Origin: Taenia hydatigena
Lineage: Eukaryota; Platyhelminthes; Cestoda; Cyclophyllidea; Taeniidae
Assembly (NCBI GenBank): GCA_036345935.2
Contig: JADWOT020000002.1
Coordinates: 9,702,196 to 9,766,195 of the forward strand
Length of the DNA: 64,000 nucleotides
Direction: 5' to 3'
The translations under genes and the position numbers were made by a program. The notes beneath the pieces are model-generated. The model had not been told where the DNA came from, did not search any database, and saw only the letters and a program-made list of their open reading frames with translations. This document shows, in pieces, positions 26,101 through 38,979 of the stretch (positions within the stretch are counted from its first letter, which is position 1; every line of letters starts with the position of its first letter).

Positions 26101-29100
26101 TGGAGAAGGGTCTACGTTAGAAGAAGCCAATTTCTCCCATCTCATATATCCACTGCTTGACTCCCTGTCGCATTTTCAGTGCTCTCAGTACTGCACCCGC
26201 GAACGGTACTGAAGGACTGAAATGAACAACTTGCAATGCGAGAGGGTCACACTGGGTCTATGGTAATTAATCCGATGTCTGTAAGGCCTCACCCAAATTA
26301 AGTAATAATGATATAATACAGATGTAGGAATGCACAAATGGCTCTGCTAGGATACGCTTATGTACATTCCCGGTTGTTTTCGTCGGGCTGTAAACAGAGC
26401 TTCAACTTGCACTGTACTCTTCTCGACGTAAGATTAGGACTTAAGAACAACGCACTATTATGAGGTGTATGATGTTATACTCACAGAAACAGCCATTTAC
26501 TTGTCGAAATCGTGGCAATGGGAATTGCATCTGGTGGGAGGTGATGTTATGAAACACATTGTGCCGCAAGGAAAACTCAACCTTCTGGATGATTACCCGA
26601 GGTCGCCATAGCCGTAACTCACAGATGGGGAACTATGGGCAAAGCCGCATGGCCACATTTTAGGAATGGAAGCGCCAATTGCACGGTATGTCGTTCGTGC
26701 ACATTTATTCCTCCAGTGCTAAAGAAGCCAAGCGTTTTTGACGTTCCTGACTAGGCGAAGTAAAACGATGACCACTATGCTGCATCGCGAATAAGCAGCA
26801 GATCTTTCCAATGCCGCTATCGAGTACGCAATGACGAAGGATTTTTTGCATGGAAATTCCTTACTTCTCTGCCATATCGCGGTAGGGCACCCGCACCACG
26901 GATTAGCTACGTTGATTATCTACAAAGCAACGGACAAAGATACGCGTCACAAGATGAAAATAAAATGTGTCAAATCAAGTGTTTTCGATATAAGCCCAAC
27001 TAACCGATTATGTTTGATGCAAAGGCGAATTGCTGTTTTGATGTGAATTAAGTGTGCACATGGAAAGCGGTGTATTATATTAGGCGAAAGTCATGCATAT
27101 GCACACATAGCAAGGAAGGAACGTGCCAGCACATTATGTCCCGCTCACTCACTCTACTCTTTTGACTGCCAGTCAGCAGTTCTCAGTCCCAATTTATAGT
27201 CTGTTTTGGAGCGCACTTCAACATCAGTCACGATAGGAGTGAAAATCTCGCCTCAGGGGCGATGCAAAGTTATGATACGATGGCTTCTCCGAGATTAAGT
27301 TAGTTCGGTCTACACTTGACTGCTTGCTGTCTACCCTATGCATCACTCTCACTCAGCTTTACCGATTTGCGCCCTTGCTGTTTCCAAGCCTCATTCTACC
27401 ATTCCAAATTGCTGATGCAGCAAATGTTTATTCTCATTAGAATACATAATACGATAAACAAATTATCATCAGGCCTTGCTTAGTCTTCAGAACCTATTTT
27501 TCCTTCTGAAAAGGCGAAATAGGCTGACTTTGTTCACACCTATCAGGATTGAAAGAGCCGATAGTAAATTTAATGCTTCTGTGTTTGAAGATGTAAGTGG
27601 ATGCGAAACAAATGATTCGACACTCAGGTATTCGACTCTGTATCTCAGACATCCGTTGCCTAAATCTTTATGACTTTGTGCACAATGACTATGCATTTAC
27701 TTCAAAATCAGTGAAAAAAGCTCGTATACTATGTAATTTCTGCTAACTGTACAAGTCCCTTTCCTAAAAAGCCTCATTCTGTCTTGTCTTCGATTTTACC
27801 ATAATCTCTCTTTGATTCGACGATCTGCATCCAGTGACAAATATCTTGACGGTCTGAAGCATGGTCAGGATTACGCATGAGCAGAGTCTGACCATCAGAT
27901 AAATGTGGTAGTAAATTGGATGGGATGAGTGAGGTTGCAATAAGGGCACTGCAGCGAAAATTCATTAGTGTTGGGCCGTTGCTCAAGACCCGACCATTCC
28001 CCACACCCCGAATTTCACAGTTCTTTGAATTTAAATAGCCGCACAACGCTAGTCATCAGTTTGAAAGGATTAAAAGTTCTACTAATGAGAGCTCTATGGT
28101 GAAGCAACCATGGTGGTGTGAATGCCTTCCAAATTGTGATCGCTTTGCGGAGCACCGCATGAACTAAGTCATAGCGGACACAATGGTCAAGAGAAATGCT
28201 AAAAGTGCGCTTTTGGTTGTGCAGATTCTTTGGCTTTCGTAGTCTGTAATTTCTGTTGTGGCGGCCTGTCTATTCTTCAACTCATGGATATTACTAGCCC
28301 TTCTCTATGATACTTAGTGCTATGCTCCAACGTTGCCATAGTGATGAGGGTCCTCACGCCTTTGCTATAAGAGCATTTACGAGTGCTCAGTGACTGACAG
28401 CACCATTTTGATGTACCGCTATGTGAGGGCTGAGAGAGAAGTGTTATACTGGGATGTTTCCTGCAACACTCGCTTTTAAATTGAGGCTTAATGCTTTGCG
28501 TCCTCTTCATATTACTCATCAGTTGCCGGCCCAGCTCAGTTTCTACCGCTTATGATTACCTCGGTCTGCTTGACAGAGAGTGGGGTCGTTTTCTTTTTCT
28601 TGAAAGATTTTTGAAGGTTATGCAACTCGAACTTGCATTATGTTAATGAAAGACTGCAAAACGACTCGAACATGCCTAGACCGGGCAATTCTAACAACTT
28701 TACTGCGCAGAAACCAAGTTCCCATTGTGTGATTTGCAAAAGAGCGCACGTAACTTCAGTCGACAGCATCCTCACTTACGCCCAAATGCATGCGATTTGG
28801 AAAATTCCAAGTGTTGATTCATTACTCAAAAGCATACTCGTCGAAGCGGGCGTGAAGTTGTCCCGAGGTCGGCCTTGGTCGCATCCAACAGAATTTTCCA
28901 AAACATTTCTGCTCATGATAGCAGTGCAGTTCATGCGACAAATCGGGTTCAGTTCTTGAGTTGGCCCTGCATCAAAATGCAACTCCACATGACCACCTGT
29001 GGCTAATAGCTCTGACTCTCGATGTAAGGCGTACGGTCACTTCGTCTACCATGACTTACTCCACTGTTTGTCTACAAATAAAGCAGACTTGTTTGGTTCC

Positions 29101-31651
29101 GGACACCGAAATTCTTAACGCCAGGATTCGACTTGCGTAGGATAAATGACCGACACTTTGTAACACTGCATTCCCATTCAGTCGTTGACTGAATGGTATG
29201 AGTAAAAAGGTCATTGCCGGCAAAACGTGACAGTAGTTCACTGCTTTAGCGTTTCGTTGAAATGTTACATAAAATTTAGGTGTCTAGAAGCAATAAGACT
29301 AGTCGAAGTGGTGTCAAACGAAAATGATTTCGGAACAGACGTCGCTGTGTGAACCTGCATCGTCGCTAGAGTGAGAGTTTTACCCCTGCCGTGACCGCCG
29401 TTAAAGCGTGCTCAAAGCGAGGCTAGTATTTGGAACCGATTGCTGTTGGCAAACGGCAAATGGGCGCCGATGATGATGCTGGAGTCCAAATCAATGTATT
29501 GGTAGGCTCGTACCTTCCTATGTGTGGCCTGATACTTTTGATTTGAAACGCAGACCTGATGTACTCTGTGGCGCGTACATTTGCCTAGGAAGCGTGGCTA
29601 GGCGGCATGCCCAAGCTCTTCTTTCCTGCACAACAATCGTCGCCGGATGCTCTTATTTTCAAACGGCACAGTAGCCCATAGCGAAACATCAAGACACTTA
29701 CACGGTTTGCATAAGGCCCACTTTGTCTCCAAGTTCACAACCACTTGACCGTATCTGTGGTTTTATCTAGTCAAGCCCTCCTTTAGATTATTCCATTTTT
29801 ATCTAAATTTTGTCGGTTCCTCTGCTGTAACGGTTGGATTACTGCTATGAAACGGGCAAAATTAACCGTGAAATACACATTGAATCTAGAAGTTGCATTT
29901 GTACACTTTTGCTTTTAATTTTACCACCATCTTCAGGCGTGGTATGATTCACTTAGCCACGATTACCACAGACGCGGTGTTCAATGCTCGCTTCACGAGC
30001 TGTGCATTTTGGTCTCATGGCATTGCTTATGGATGTCAAACCGATGAGTTGTGGAACGGAAGAAGTTTTGTTATGGTCGCCAGCCTACACTGCCAGTCTC
30101 ATCAGTCTCCTTAGTTTTCGGTTGCGACTTCTTATGTTAAGTAGGATGCGGTAGGTAAAACCAAAATGAAGACTATCGAGGTGTCGATATACCACCGTTT
30201 GTTCAATTTACTGGGTGTAGTCGCATAAGTCGGGGGAGTGTTGATGGTGAAAGGTGTCTTGATAAAGCAGAGTTCGTCTGATTGCACTTTCGCACAAATC
30301 TTCTGTATGATGGAGACTTATAGAAAATTTGGCTGACTTGCCATTTTCCGTGAAAAATTCGCCTTCGGGTTGCTGCCCTTTGTTCACTTCTTGCCTGTTA
30401 CGCTTCGCCCAACGCATCACACTTATTCACTTACGCCTTTGCTTGTGATTACCGTTGGTGGGGAATCAGAGTTGATTCTTAATCCGTGTTCATCGCGACC
30501 GACGCTTCGTGAATACAGCTGGAGTGGTCTGGTCAGGTGCATACTAGCACCTACAGCTCAGTCCTTCGAAATGTACAAAAGCAGCATTGTCGATTGGCTT
30601 CAAGCTTGTTGACTCTGGCATCTTCCTACGGTCGGTCTTAGTTAAGTCATAACTGGTGTTTCGGGAAAGATTTGACCACCACAATAATTTGCTTTTTACT
30701 CGTACCTCTTCCCAACATTAAAGATAGCGTTAGAAGTGGGCATCTGACACTTCTGCTCCGGCCACGATGCAACAGCGCCGATACTGCAGAAATCACTAGC
30801 GGTGCAAATTTGACTCATAAACCACCAACCTAGCTTGTTTATTTCCATGATACACTTCTTAACAGCGAATACACGCTACTCTTAGTCCTTACAGAAGCGT
30901 ACTTTACAACCTAGAAGGCATTCGAACAGAGTTCAAACGAATCAACCCACTCGTTGATAAGCAGGTTTGCCTCATTTACTACAAAGTCGTCGAGTCTGTG
31001 TCAACATGCGATAAATGGCGGATCGGCTTCGCAAATTATCAGGCAAAGTATTTCTTTCATTCTCCTTTAGTAAAAGGCATTTGACGAGAAAAATTACAAT
31101 GTGGGTGCATCTGTGGATGCAGGATTCTGGCATGCATGGGCTCTGAACCAAGGCAGTTGTCAATTAGACCAACTCTAAGTCGACAAATCATTTCATCCTA
31201 GCATAATTAAGTGAGAAAATAAATAAGCCTACAACTTATTATAGCTTTTAAAATGCATCAGGTGCTGACATAGCACTTTGTAATAAGTGGAACACTTTAC
31301 TCTCCACAAGCCGCTATTGTCACGCTATTAGCCTGAATTACCACAACTAGGCCGTTCACAGTAAACGTCAAATCACACGAGCGTAAAATAAGCGTTGAAT
31401 AACAGCAACTTTATAATCAGTGACTGGTTCCCAGCAACACACACGCCCTTCCAATGGACAAATTTCATTGCAAAATGGGTTAGTGAGCAAAGTAGGTGCA
31501 ATGAATGGGGAGAAGGAGAGATATATGCAAATTTCAGCGGAAACTCATTTTTCCTGACAAGTGTCATTAGAAGTGTATTTTACAAGTCCATGACACCTAC
31601 ACAAATGTGATCGCTAAAATCATGCATCTTCGTGTTGGTAAGGCGGCGACC
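20159..31651. other. Long stretch without a supported gene
   Basis: Only scattered chance-length frames, a probable R2 fragment near 22.93-22.98 kb and the C12 run. A few donor-like motifs occur (for example TCCATAG|GTAAGT near 25.08 kb), but I could not chain them into a gene. Confidence 0.4.
23126..23137 (+). repeat. C12 homopolymer
   Basis: A run of 12 cytosines in AT-rich surroundings; its length is likely variable or uncertain in sequencing. Confidence 0.9.
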
Positions 31652-32083
31652 CTAGCCGATGCCCTTAAAGACGAACGAAGGTGCATGCAATACTGTGGCG
31701 TGCAGTCCATCAGGTAGAGAGATAGAAGTTTGATTGCCCACCAATGGCCGTGTATCTGTCTTAAGGTAGAAGACGAGCAGCCCTGCGTTACTGAAGTCCA
31801 CAATAAAGAGGAAGACGATGGAGGCTGGCAAGAAGACCAACGTCAGCGTTAGTACCACGAAGTGGAAGATGCGGCTTTAGAGTAAGTAAGAGCCAGTCTT
31901 GCAAATTGTTGTTAGGAAGAGCTGTTCGTCGCCATAAAAATTAAACTGGTTTTGCGTGCTGAGAATGACCTTCGACTCAACCACAAATGGCAGCACCATA
32001 AAATCGCATTCTTTGTGTAAAAGGACAACCATTGCGGCATTACCAGTCTGATAGCTAGTTTCATTCCGCGCCCGTAAATGCAA
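31652..32083 (-). pseudogene. Interrupted minus-strand frame with one hydrophobic segment
   Basis: Two stretches share one reading frame: about 68 codons (32083-31880), a TAA at 31879-31877, then about 74 codons to TAG at 31652. The first includes HKECDFMVLPFVVESKVIL. The second begins RIFHFVVLTLTLVFLPASIV, a likely membrane-spanning helix, followed by a polar tail. GC at third positions is high in the second part. Sequence around the TAA (CTTACTTACTCTAAAG) could instead be a splice acceptor, making the second part a terminal exon entered in phase 2. Either a single nonsense mutation in an old gene or an intron end fits. No family is recognised. Confidence 0.25.
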
Positions 32084-32534
32084 TAAAATAATTTTGGTTG
32101 ATGTGTCGTCCAGGAATGAAATAAGTGTTTACTTGAGTTTCTTTGGTGTTTCTAGAGATTCAACCACCTCATTGCATATTCAGATCATTAGGTCTAAGGC
32201 ATTCTACATCATTGTCCCGTCCCATGTTGGATATCTGGCTTTAATTATAGATGCAGCTGTTGATCCTTGCAACTTGGACTTCTAGAGTACGAATGCTTTC
32301 GGTAACATGGAATGAAATTGTTCCCAAAACTCGTCGGCACTTTTACCTAGCATTTCGGCTCTGCTTTAAGAATGAATGTAATGTGAACAACGCCGCCATC
32401 TCGACATCAATTGTTGCCCTGTCTAGTCATGAGCGATAATTGAGGGACATGCAGAGTTATAGAGATTTTCTGTTGTGACACTACAACCTGATGATCCACT
32501 TGTTGACTGAAATTCTGGACTAGCGAGCCCCAAA

Positions 32535-32748
32535 TGCAGATATTGAATTTACTATTGTAGCGTCCCGAGGCTCCCTTGAAGGCAAAAGAAGGCGAAATTC
32601 TAGGGTAGAATATACATATTCATTAGACAGAAGGGAAAAGGCTGCTGGCATGGCCTGGAGGCCAGCCCACGCAGCTAGGGCAATACGGCCACCTCTGTGA
32701 CCTTGACCGAAACCATGCAGTTCCAACAAACAAAGTGCTACAACTATA
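32535..32748 (-). repeat. Dispersed repeat R3, minus-strand copy
   Basis: The reverse complement aligns with 54725-54945. Shared blocks are GGTTTCGGTCAAGGTCACAG, GTATTGCCCTAG, GGCTGGCCTCCAGGCCATGC, ATATTCTACCCTAGA and CTTCTTTTGCCTTCA followed by GGGAGCCTCGGGACG. The frame across GLQAMPAA..YVYSTLEF is open here. In the other copy it has one stop upstream of GLQAMPAA. Confidence 0.8.
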
Positions 32749-33612
32749 GTGGGTAGTATCAACTACGTGCACCACGCCAATCCTAAGCAGCCAGATCAAC
32801 TGCACTGGCGTAATGCACTTCAACTTAAACACGCCAGTTACCATAAACCACTTCCAAGTGCTTAAATGTCTCGTAAATGCACCGACCCGTGTTATTTTTC
32901 CTGTTTGGTCAAGTGTCAATTTTGTTCAGTACGCCCCGATGAGTGTTTGGTAATGCGGATGCACTAACAGCTTAATTTTCGATAGTAACCAGGGCGTAGA
33001 TCAAGGAAAGCAGGTGGGATCAAATGTTTCAGATTCATTCCATTCCATAATTCAGCAGCTAATATATATATAAGAATTGTCACCATACGACCACTGTAAC
33101 TTTTTTTCAATAAACTTTCTCCAACAACCACTTACTGCTGGCGCGCAGACAGCACTCTCCTGCCTAATTATGCGTGCCGGTGAACGATGAGACTTCCGTA
33201 GATAATGGCGCTGTCTAAGGCCTCATCAGGAGCCAAGGCTATGTTCATAAATACCAGCCATTTCAAATTCTTTTTCGTTAAACAGGAGCGCCAGATATTA
33301 CTAACGATGCATCGACATAAAGCAACCGTCCATAAATTTGATCGAAACGTTCATTAAATGTCTGCAATCTCTTAACATTGGCTTCTGTCTGATCTTCTGC
33401 ATGCTTCAATTGATGCCTAATTTACCGAACACATTTTTTACGCGTTCAACAGACCTCTGCGTCGATGATGCTGTTAGTCGTTCCAGGATCGTAGCAAATT
33501 GATAATTTGGAGGTCCGTTGACTATAAAGGAATTAGCTTTGGATTCCTATCTGTTGATCGCACGATAAGCGGCTCAATAGGATCAAGGCGACAAGGACAT
33601 TAAGACTGTGTG

Positions 33613-35475
33613 CTTTTGGGGAGAGGAAAAGATGAAAAGAATGGAAAGGGTAAGCGCACTACTTTCACTACAACTTGGAGGGTTTCAGTAGAAGAAGGAA
33701 GGTGACAAGTAGGACAAGGAGAAATGGGTTAAATTAAAGCACCGTAGCTTAAATTTGTGCAAGCAAGGTGCAACGAAAGGAGAAAGTGTGGAAGGAAAGG
33801 CGAATCCCAAGGAATGCTTGGAAGTGTAGGTGGTAGAGTTTGCATGGACATGAAAGCTGAGCAGGTGGACCCTACTCAGGCTGTTGTAACGCGCCCTTCT
33901 ATTCTCATCATCGAACGAGAACTGCTCTTGCTAACTTGTCTGGGAGAAAAGAAGTAAGAAGAATAAAGAAAATAAGACGTCTGTGATGATGACTGAATGG
34001 ATGAAAGGAAGAGGAGATAGATGCGGTGTCCTTGTTAATGGGGAGGATGTGGGGCAAGGAGGAAGCGGAGGAAGAGAATTGGATGGATAATGCTGGATAG
34101 AGTGAATGAGTCTCAAATTAATGGTAGCAGTGGTGAGGATTTGAAGAGGAAAAGGCAAAGTAAGAAAGTGTGCGTGGGTCATATATGTGCGGCAATGATA
34201 CGGAAATGAAACAATCTTAATAAGAAATAGTATCGTCTAAATAGACAATCGATTGCTCAGTTGATAAGCGCTAGATTCGAAATAAATAGAAAGGTAAAAT
34301 AATACACTAGTGATGATTGAATGAAGGTAGGAAGAAAAAAACGGAACGTTAAGGAGATAATAAGAATAGAATTTGGGGAACGTAAGGAAAGCGTGAATGA
34401 ATGTGTGTTACACATATCTGACGGTAAGAAAATAAAGTGAGAGAACAGACATAATAGAGCTGCGGGCATTGTTGAAACGGATAGCATTGAGCCTCATTAT
34501 AGGATTGGAGGCAGGCAGGGTAGAGGAATAATAGTGCGAGGGATATAGGAAAAATAGTGGGACTAGCTTTGTAAAGGAAATAAAACAAGTAAGAAAATGG
34601 AAACAAAAATACAAGAAGGCTGGTAAGTTATTAGCAAGTAATGTCGGAACGATGGAAAGCAAAAAAGGGAAAGTAAAAGACATTAGGTTAGAAGGCATGA
34701 ATGCGTTGGAAGTACATTTAGTGTTTATCAATGTAAAAGCAGTTGTTGAGAATAAGGAGGGAAGAAGGAAAGAAGGGAGTAAAGAATGTTGCAAGAACAA
34801 TGGTGACAAATGAAAATATGAGGAGGAAGAGAAGGAAGGGAGATTGAGAGAGAAGGAGGGAAGGCATGGGGAAGAGAGGTGGGACAGGGAGAGAGGAAGG
34901 ACGTCTACTAGCAGTGCATAAGTAGTTGCGAGGCAGGATGGCAGCCGCTCTACTAGTAAGATATAAGTAGCGCTGCCGGTGGTGGAGGTGAATGAAAAAG
35001 AAAGAAGGAGAAAAGTGCGTGTTATATGACATGGGCAGAATGAATGGGTAATTGGCAAATAAGGTGGGTGGTTAAATGAATGAATGAAGGAGGAAAGCAA
35101 AGGAAGAAAAAATCAAAGAAAGATGTAAGTGGAGAGAAACATCGATCGACAAAAAGAAAGGAAGGAAAGAATTGATAAAATAAATAAACGAAAATCGCAG
35201 GAAGGAATGCTGCATGATTGATAATGGAAGAAGTGGGGCACCTGCTAGCGGTCTATAGGCACTTCGGTGGTGGTGCTGGGCTCGAAAATATGCACGGGAA
35301 GAAAAGAAGAGCGAAAATAAAAAATAATCAAAGAAAATGTTTTGAGGAGAGGAAATGATGACTAGATGCGGGAAAGAGGGGAGAGAAGGACGCCAACTAG
35401 CAGCCAAACCTACTTGCGTATCTACTCCCAACCACCAATACGTGCGGTCCTCACACTGTTTTGCCATTTCCCCTT
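33613..35475 (+). repeat. Dispersed repeat R1, copy B (purine-rich on the plus strand)
   Basis: This is the direct partner of 17200-19035 and is less diverged from it than the inverted copy. Its pyrimidine strand is open for 230 codons (35100-34408). A block of about 134 codons (35094-34693) aligns with copy A (18667-18264) in the same frame with a single 3-base gap. One extra A in a run just upstream (near 35105) breaks the frame relative to copy A, so no common start exists. Its right end passes into the pyrimidine-rich tandem duplication at 35.59 kb. Confidence 0.85.
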
Positions 35476-35589
35476 CATCACATCTTCATTGTGCCTAACT
35501 CACCACTACTGCTCAGTTGAATACCCTCTATTACCACCACTTCCCTCTGTCCCCTGTCTCTTCTCGTAACCCATTCACCCACCCACCTA

Positions 35590-36405
35590 CACACCCACAC
35601 GCATGCCCCTACTACTACTACTACTGCTTGCACTCATTACTCGCCCACCCTCACCACCACCACAACTACTTATTAAGCTGCCAGTAGCCGACGCTGTCTT
35701 CTCTCTGTCCCACTGATTAGTTGGTCTCAGGTAAGACCACAACTGCATTTCATGAAGCTGCCTCATATTGCACACATAAAAATGTTCCTTTTTAAACCAA
35801 AGCCTTCCACTAGACCCATAATGGAAAGCATCTCTTGTTTTAAGCACATGGCTGCCCAAGAAATCGGACGCATTTTTGGCAATAAAATATCATTCGTTTT
35901 GTCTGCCATCACTTCTTGTCCAAGGAGGAGAAAAGAGCGCGCGCTGAAACCCGAATAGATCCTATCCACTCATTCCCCTTGCCCATGCAAACTCCGCCAC
36001 CTACATCCCACATTACTCCCCTCCATTTGCCCTCTTTTCAAGTCCATTCCATTTTTACGAATTCTATGCACAAATTTCTACTCCTGTTTCATAAGTTACT
36101 TTTGATTTCTTCCTCATTATACCTACCTCTTCCTTTCGCCTGCACACACCCTTTGAATAGGAGCATAGTAGCTGTGAGCTCCCCTGCAACTTTGACTCTC
36201 CCATTTCCTCCACCCATCCATCCCCTCGTGTGCATGCGCCCAGTAGGTGCACTTTATGTCACTCTACCACCCACCACCACTTCTTTCCTACCTCCACTTA
36301 CTTAAAAATGGTAGTTCTTCCCTCCTACATTCTTTCACTCATTTCATCTACTTCTCTTCTACATTCTTTTACTGAGCTTATTTTATTCACATCTTATACA
36401 ATCAC
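35590..36405 (+). repeat. ~830-bp tandem duplication, copy 1
   Basis: It aligns with 36406-37240; the offset rises from 811 to 838. It starts at GCATGCCCCTACTACTA, carries the near-perfect donor-like CTCAG|GTAAGACC at 35731, a well conserved core (ATTGCACACATAAAAATGTTCC and TCCACTAGACCCATAATGG) and ends near CTTATTTTATTCACA. The pyrimidine-rich 3' half resembles the inverse of R1 in composition. No gene is recognised. Confidence 0.85.
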
Positions 36406-37240
36406 CCACGCGCATGCCCCTACTACTATTACTACTACTGCTTGCACTTCTTACTCGCCCACCCTCACCACCGCCACAACTACTTATTGGGCTGCCAGTA
36501 GTCGACGTTTTCTTCTCTCGGTCCCACCGACTAGTTGGTCTCAGGTAAGACCACAACTGCATTTCATGAAGCGGCCTCATATTGCACACATCAAAATGTT
36601 CCTTTTTAAACCAAAGCCTTCCACTAGACCCATAATGGAAAGCATCTCTTATTTTAAGTGCATGGCTGCCCTAGAAAACGGACGCATATTTGGCGATAAA
36701 ATATCATTCGTTTTGTCGGTTTAAATTCTTCGGAACAAGTCTGTCATCACTTCTTGTCCAAGGAGGAGAAAAGTGCGCGTGCTGAAACCGGAGTAGATCC
36801 TATCCACTCATTCTCCTTGCCCATGCAATTTTCGCTACCTACGTCCCAAGTGTCTCCTATTCATTTGCACTTTTTGCAGGTCTCTCTTATTTTCACAAAT
36901 TTCGACCACAAATTTATGCTCCTGTTTCGTCATTTCCCTTCCATTTCTTTCTCATTATACCTACCTCTTCCTTTCGCCTACTCAAACCCTTTGAATAGGA
37001 GCATAGTAGCAGTGGGCTCCCCTGCAACTTTGACACTCCCATTTCCTCCACCCATCCATTCCCTCGTGCGCATGCGCCCAGTAAGTGCACTTTATGTCAC
37101 TCTACCACCCACCAGCACTTCTTTCCTACCTCCACTTACTTAGAAATGGAAGTTCTTCCCTCCTACATTCTTTCACTCATTTCATCTACTTCTCTTCTAC
37201 ATTCTTTTACTAAGCTTATTTTATTTACACATTATACAAT
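36406..37240 (+). repeat. ~830-bp tandem duplication, copy 2
   Basis: This copy retains the donor-like CTCAG|GTAAGACC at 36545 and the conserved core. It carries an extra ~24 bases around 36719-36742 (including TTCGGAACAAGTC) that copy 1 lacks. A frame over the core is open in both copies but ends differently. A partial relative of the left edge (CACACGCATGCAACTGCTGC and ACTCACCCACCCTCACCACC) lies at about 13975-14090. Confidence 0.85.
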
Positions 37241-38833
37241 TATCTATGCAAGCGGTTGCTTCTTTCTTTTTACGATGCTGTTACACCTAACAATTTCCGC
37301 ACTCCATCCCGCCGTCACACATGTGTGATACATGCATTTATTACTAATTTGCCTTATTCTCCCTAAAACACTGTGGCTACTACTATTATTTTTTGTCTCA
37401 TGCATGCATTCGTACACATATGCACACATTACTGCCCCTTCTTCCCCATCCCGTCTAACAGCTCTTATTGCATCCTCGCCACTAGCACCACCACCGCAAA
37501 CCAGGTCCCTAAATCCCTCATTTTACCATTCAATTCTGGCGAGAAATTGGCCAATTAAAAACCATGTTTTAACGTTTTTTTTGGGAAAAACAAACTTGTT
37601 TTTATCAAGCCTTATTCCTCAGTTCGTCTCCCCATCACACCTATGCAACACGTACACATTTGTTCACCATATTTCCTTTTCTCCCCTCATGCTGCAGCCA
37701 GATTTGTGTTCCCTTCCTCAACGCTGATACCTCCCTTTTTTCATTTAGTGAATACCTCAGTTTCATGTTTGCTATTAACTAGCCTACGGTCTGATGTTTG
37801 ACCGCGATCCACTTACCGCAGCCTGTAATACGCTTTGCTGTTCTTTGCTTCCTTCTCGGTAATGCCTGCGGTCACTTAAGTGGTCGTACCGCAGTCAGTG
37901 TCGTCTCAGCATAATATGCGATCCGCAGTCCACTTTGTGACAATCACCTTATTGATGGCGCTCAATCCAACCTTTCCCTCCTCCTACTCATCAGTCTCTT
38001 CCTTTACCACTTCTACAAAAACTCCCAACTTTTATCTCAACCTGTTCATCCATTTCGCCGTACACAATGACTGCTGAGCAACAATGCAGCATTCAGATAA
38101 TTCACTTATTCTTTCCTCTCAACACGCGCGGTTGCAGTTGGCGTCATGGTGATGAGGGTGACTCGCAGTGCTGAATGCCCTCCCACCTAAGCCGAATATG
38201 TAGCCCGTGCTACCCCAGAGGCACTGAAGAATGAGGTAAGCATGTGCGTATAGCCATGCTAGCACATGTCTTACAGTGAACTTCCTCCCCACTTACAAGG
38301 TCTGCCTACTCTTCTTCACTCAACACACACACCTTGAGGCCCTTATAAACAATAATAATAAAGGCAATGCGCGGACAATGTCGACACTAAAAGAATAGTT
38401 TTTTGCAAAATTAGCTGCACCTTCAGCCTGCTGTCGAACACGTACACTCTTCTATGGTTGTTTAACAAAAGTTGCATCTTTCACTTTTGATGTAATCACC
38501 GCAGATTTTTGTGAGGCTGCGAGCTCTCAAAATTCGTCAATTCAATGTCACCTATTCTCTTCTTCTACCCACTCCTACAAGAAATAATGGCAATGGCAAA
38601 TCAATCCTATCAAGCATTACTGTGCCTACACAATTGGAGGAGAGTATCAATGCCAAGTTGTCAAGTCGATGCCTTGCCCCAACAATAAGGAAGTACCTTT
38701 TTTCTGCGTCTAAGAAAACATTTTTGGATTAAATTATGAATATTCCTACAGATATTTTCCTACACATCAACGTTTTAAATCCATTAAGGATCGCAAAATA
38801 AAATGAAACCGGTCTCACCTTGATACCCTGAGC
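37241..38833. other. Pyrimidine-rich tail of the second repeat island, no gene
   Basis: The sequence stays pyrimidine-rich on the plus strand to about 37.7 kb. CGTCACACATGTG near 37.31 kb resembles an inverted R1 block, so a very diverged inverted R1 may continue here. From 37.8 kb composition returns to normal. Confidence 0.35.
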
Positions 38834-38979
38834 TTATGAAAAACTAAAGCTACTGACTCCACGCCCCTCTCCTTTCCCTTTGCACCAATGCCTCCGCAAT
38901 TCATCTGAATCGAACTTGGAAGCCGTAAGTTGATCTAATTCAGCGATGCCTGCACGAGGAACGAAGCCCACGTCGACAA
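38834..38979 (-). CDS. Candidate terminal coding exon, unknown protein
   Basis: The minus strand shows a good acceptor (CTTCAATGTCTGCTTAACAG) followed in phase 1 by about 48 codons to TAA at 38834. The peptide includes VVDVGFVPRAGIAELDQLTA and SKFDSDELRRHW, then a basic Gly/Lys stretch and a Ser-rich end. Many codons have G or C in third position, unlike the surrounding sequence. No domain is recognised. A short open frame also exists on the opposite strand just to the right, so strand assignment is not secure. Confidence 0.25.

Noticed and set aside
34408..35100. 230-codon ORF, the longest in the window, as a real gene
   Set aside because: It lies on the pyrimidine strand of repeat R1, where stops are rare by composition, with low-complexity Ser/Leu/Phe/Pro translation and no common start with the other copy.
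35609..35627. CTA trinucleotide run as a coding repeat
   Set aside because: Short microsatellite inside the tandem repeat unit, and not conserved in frame.
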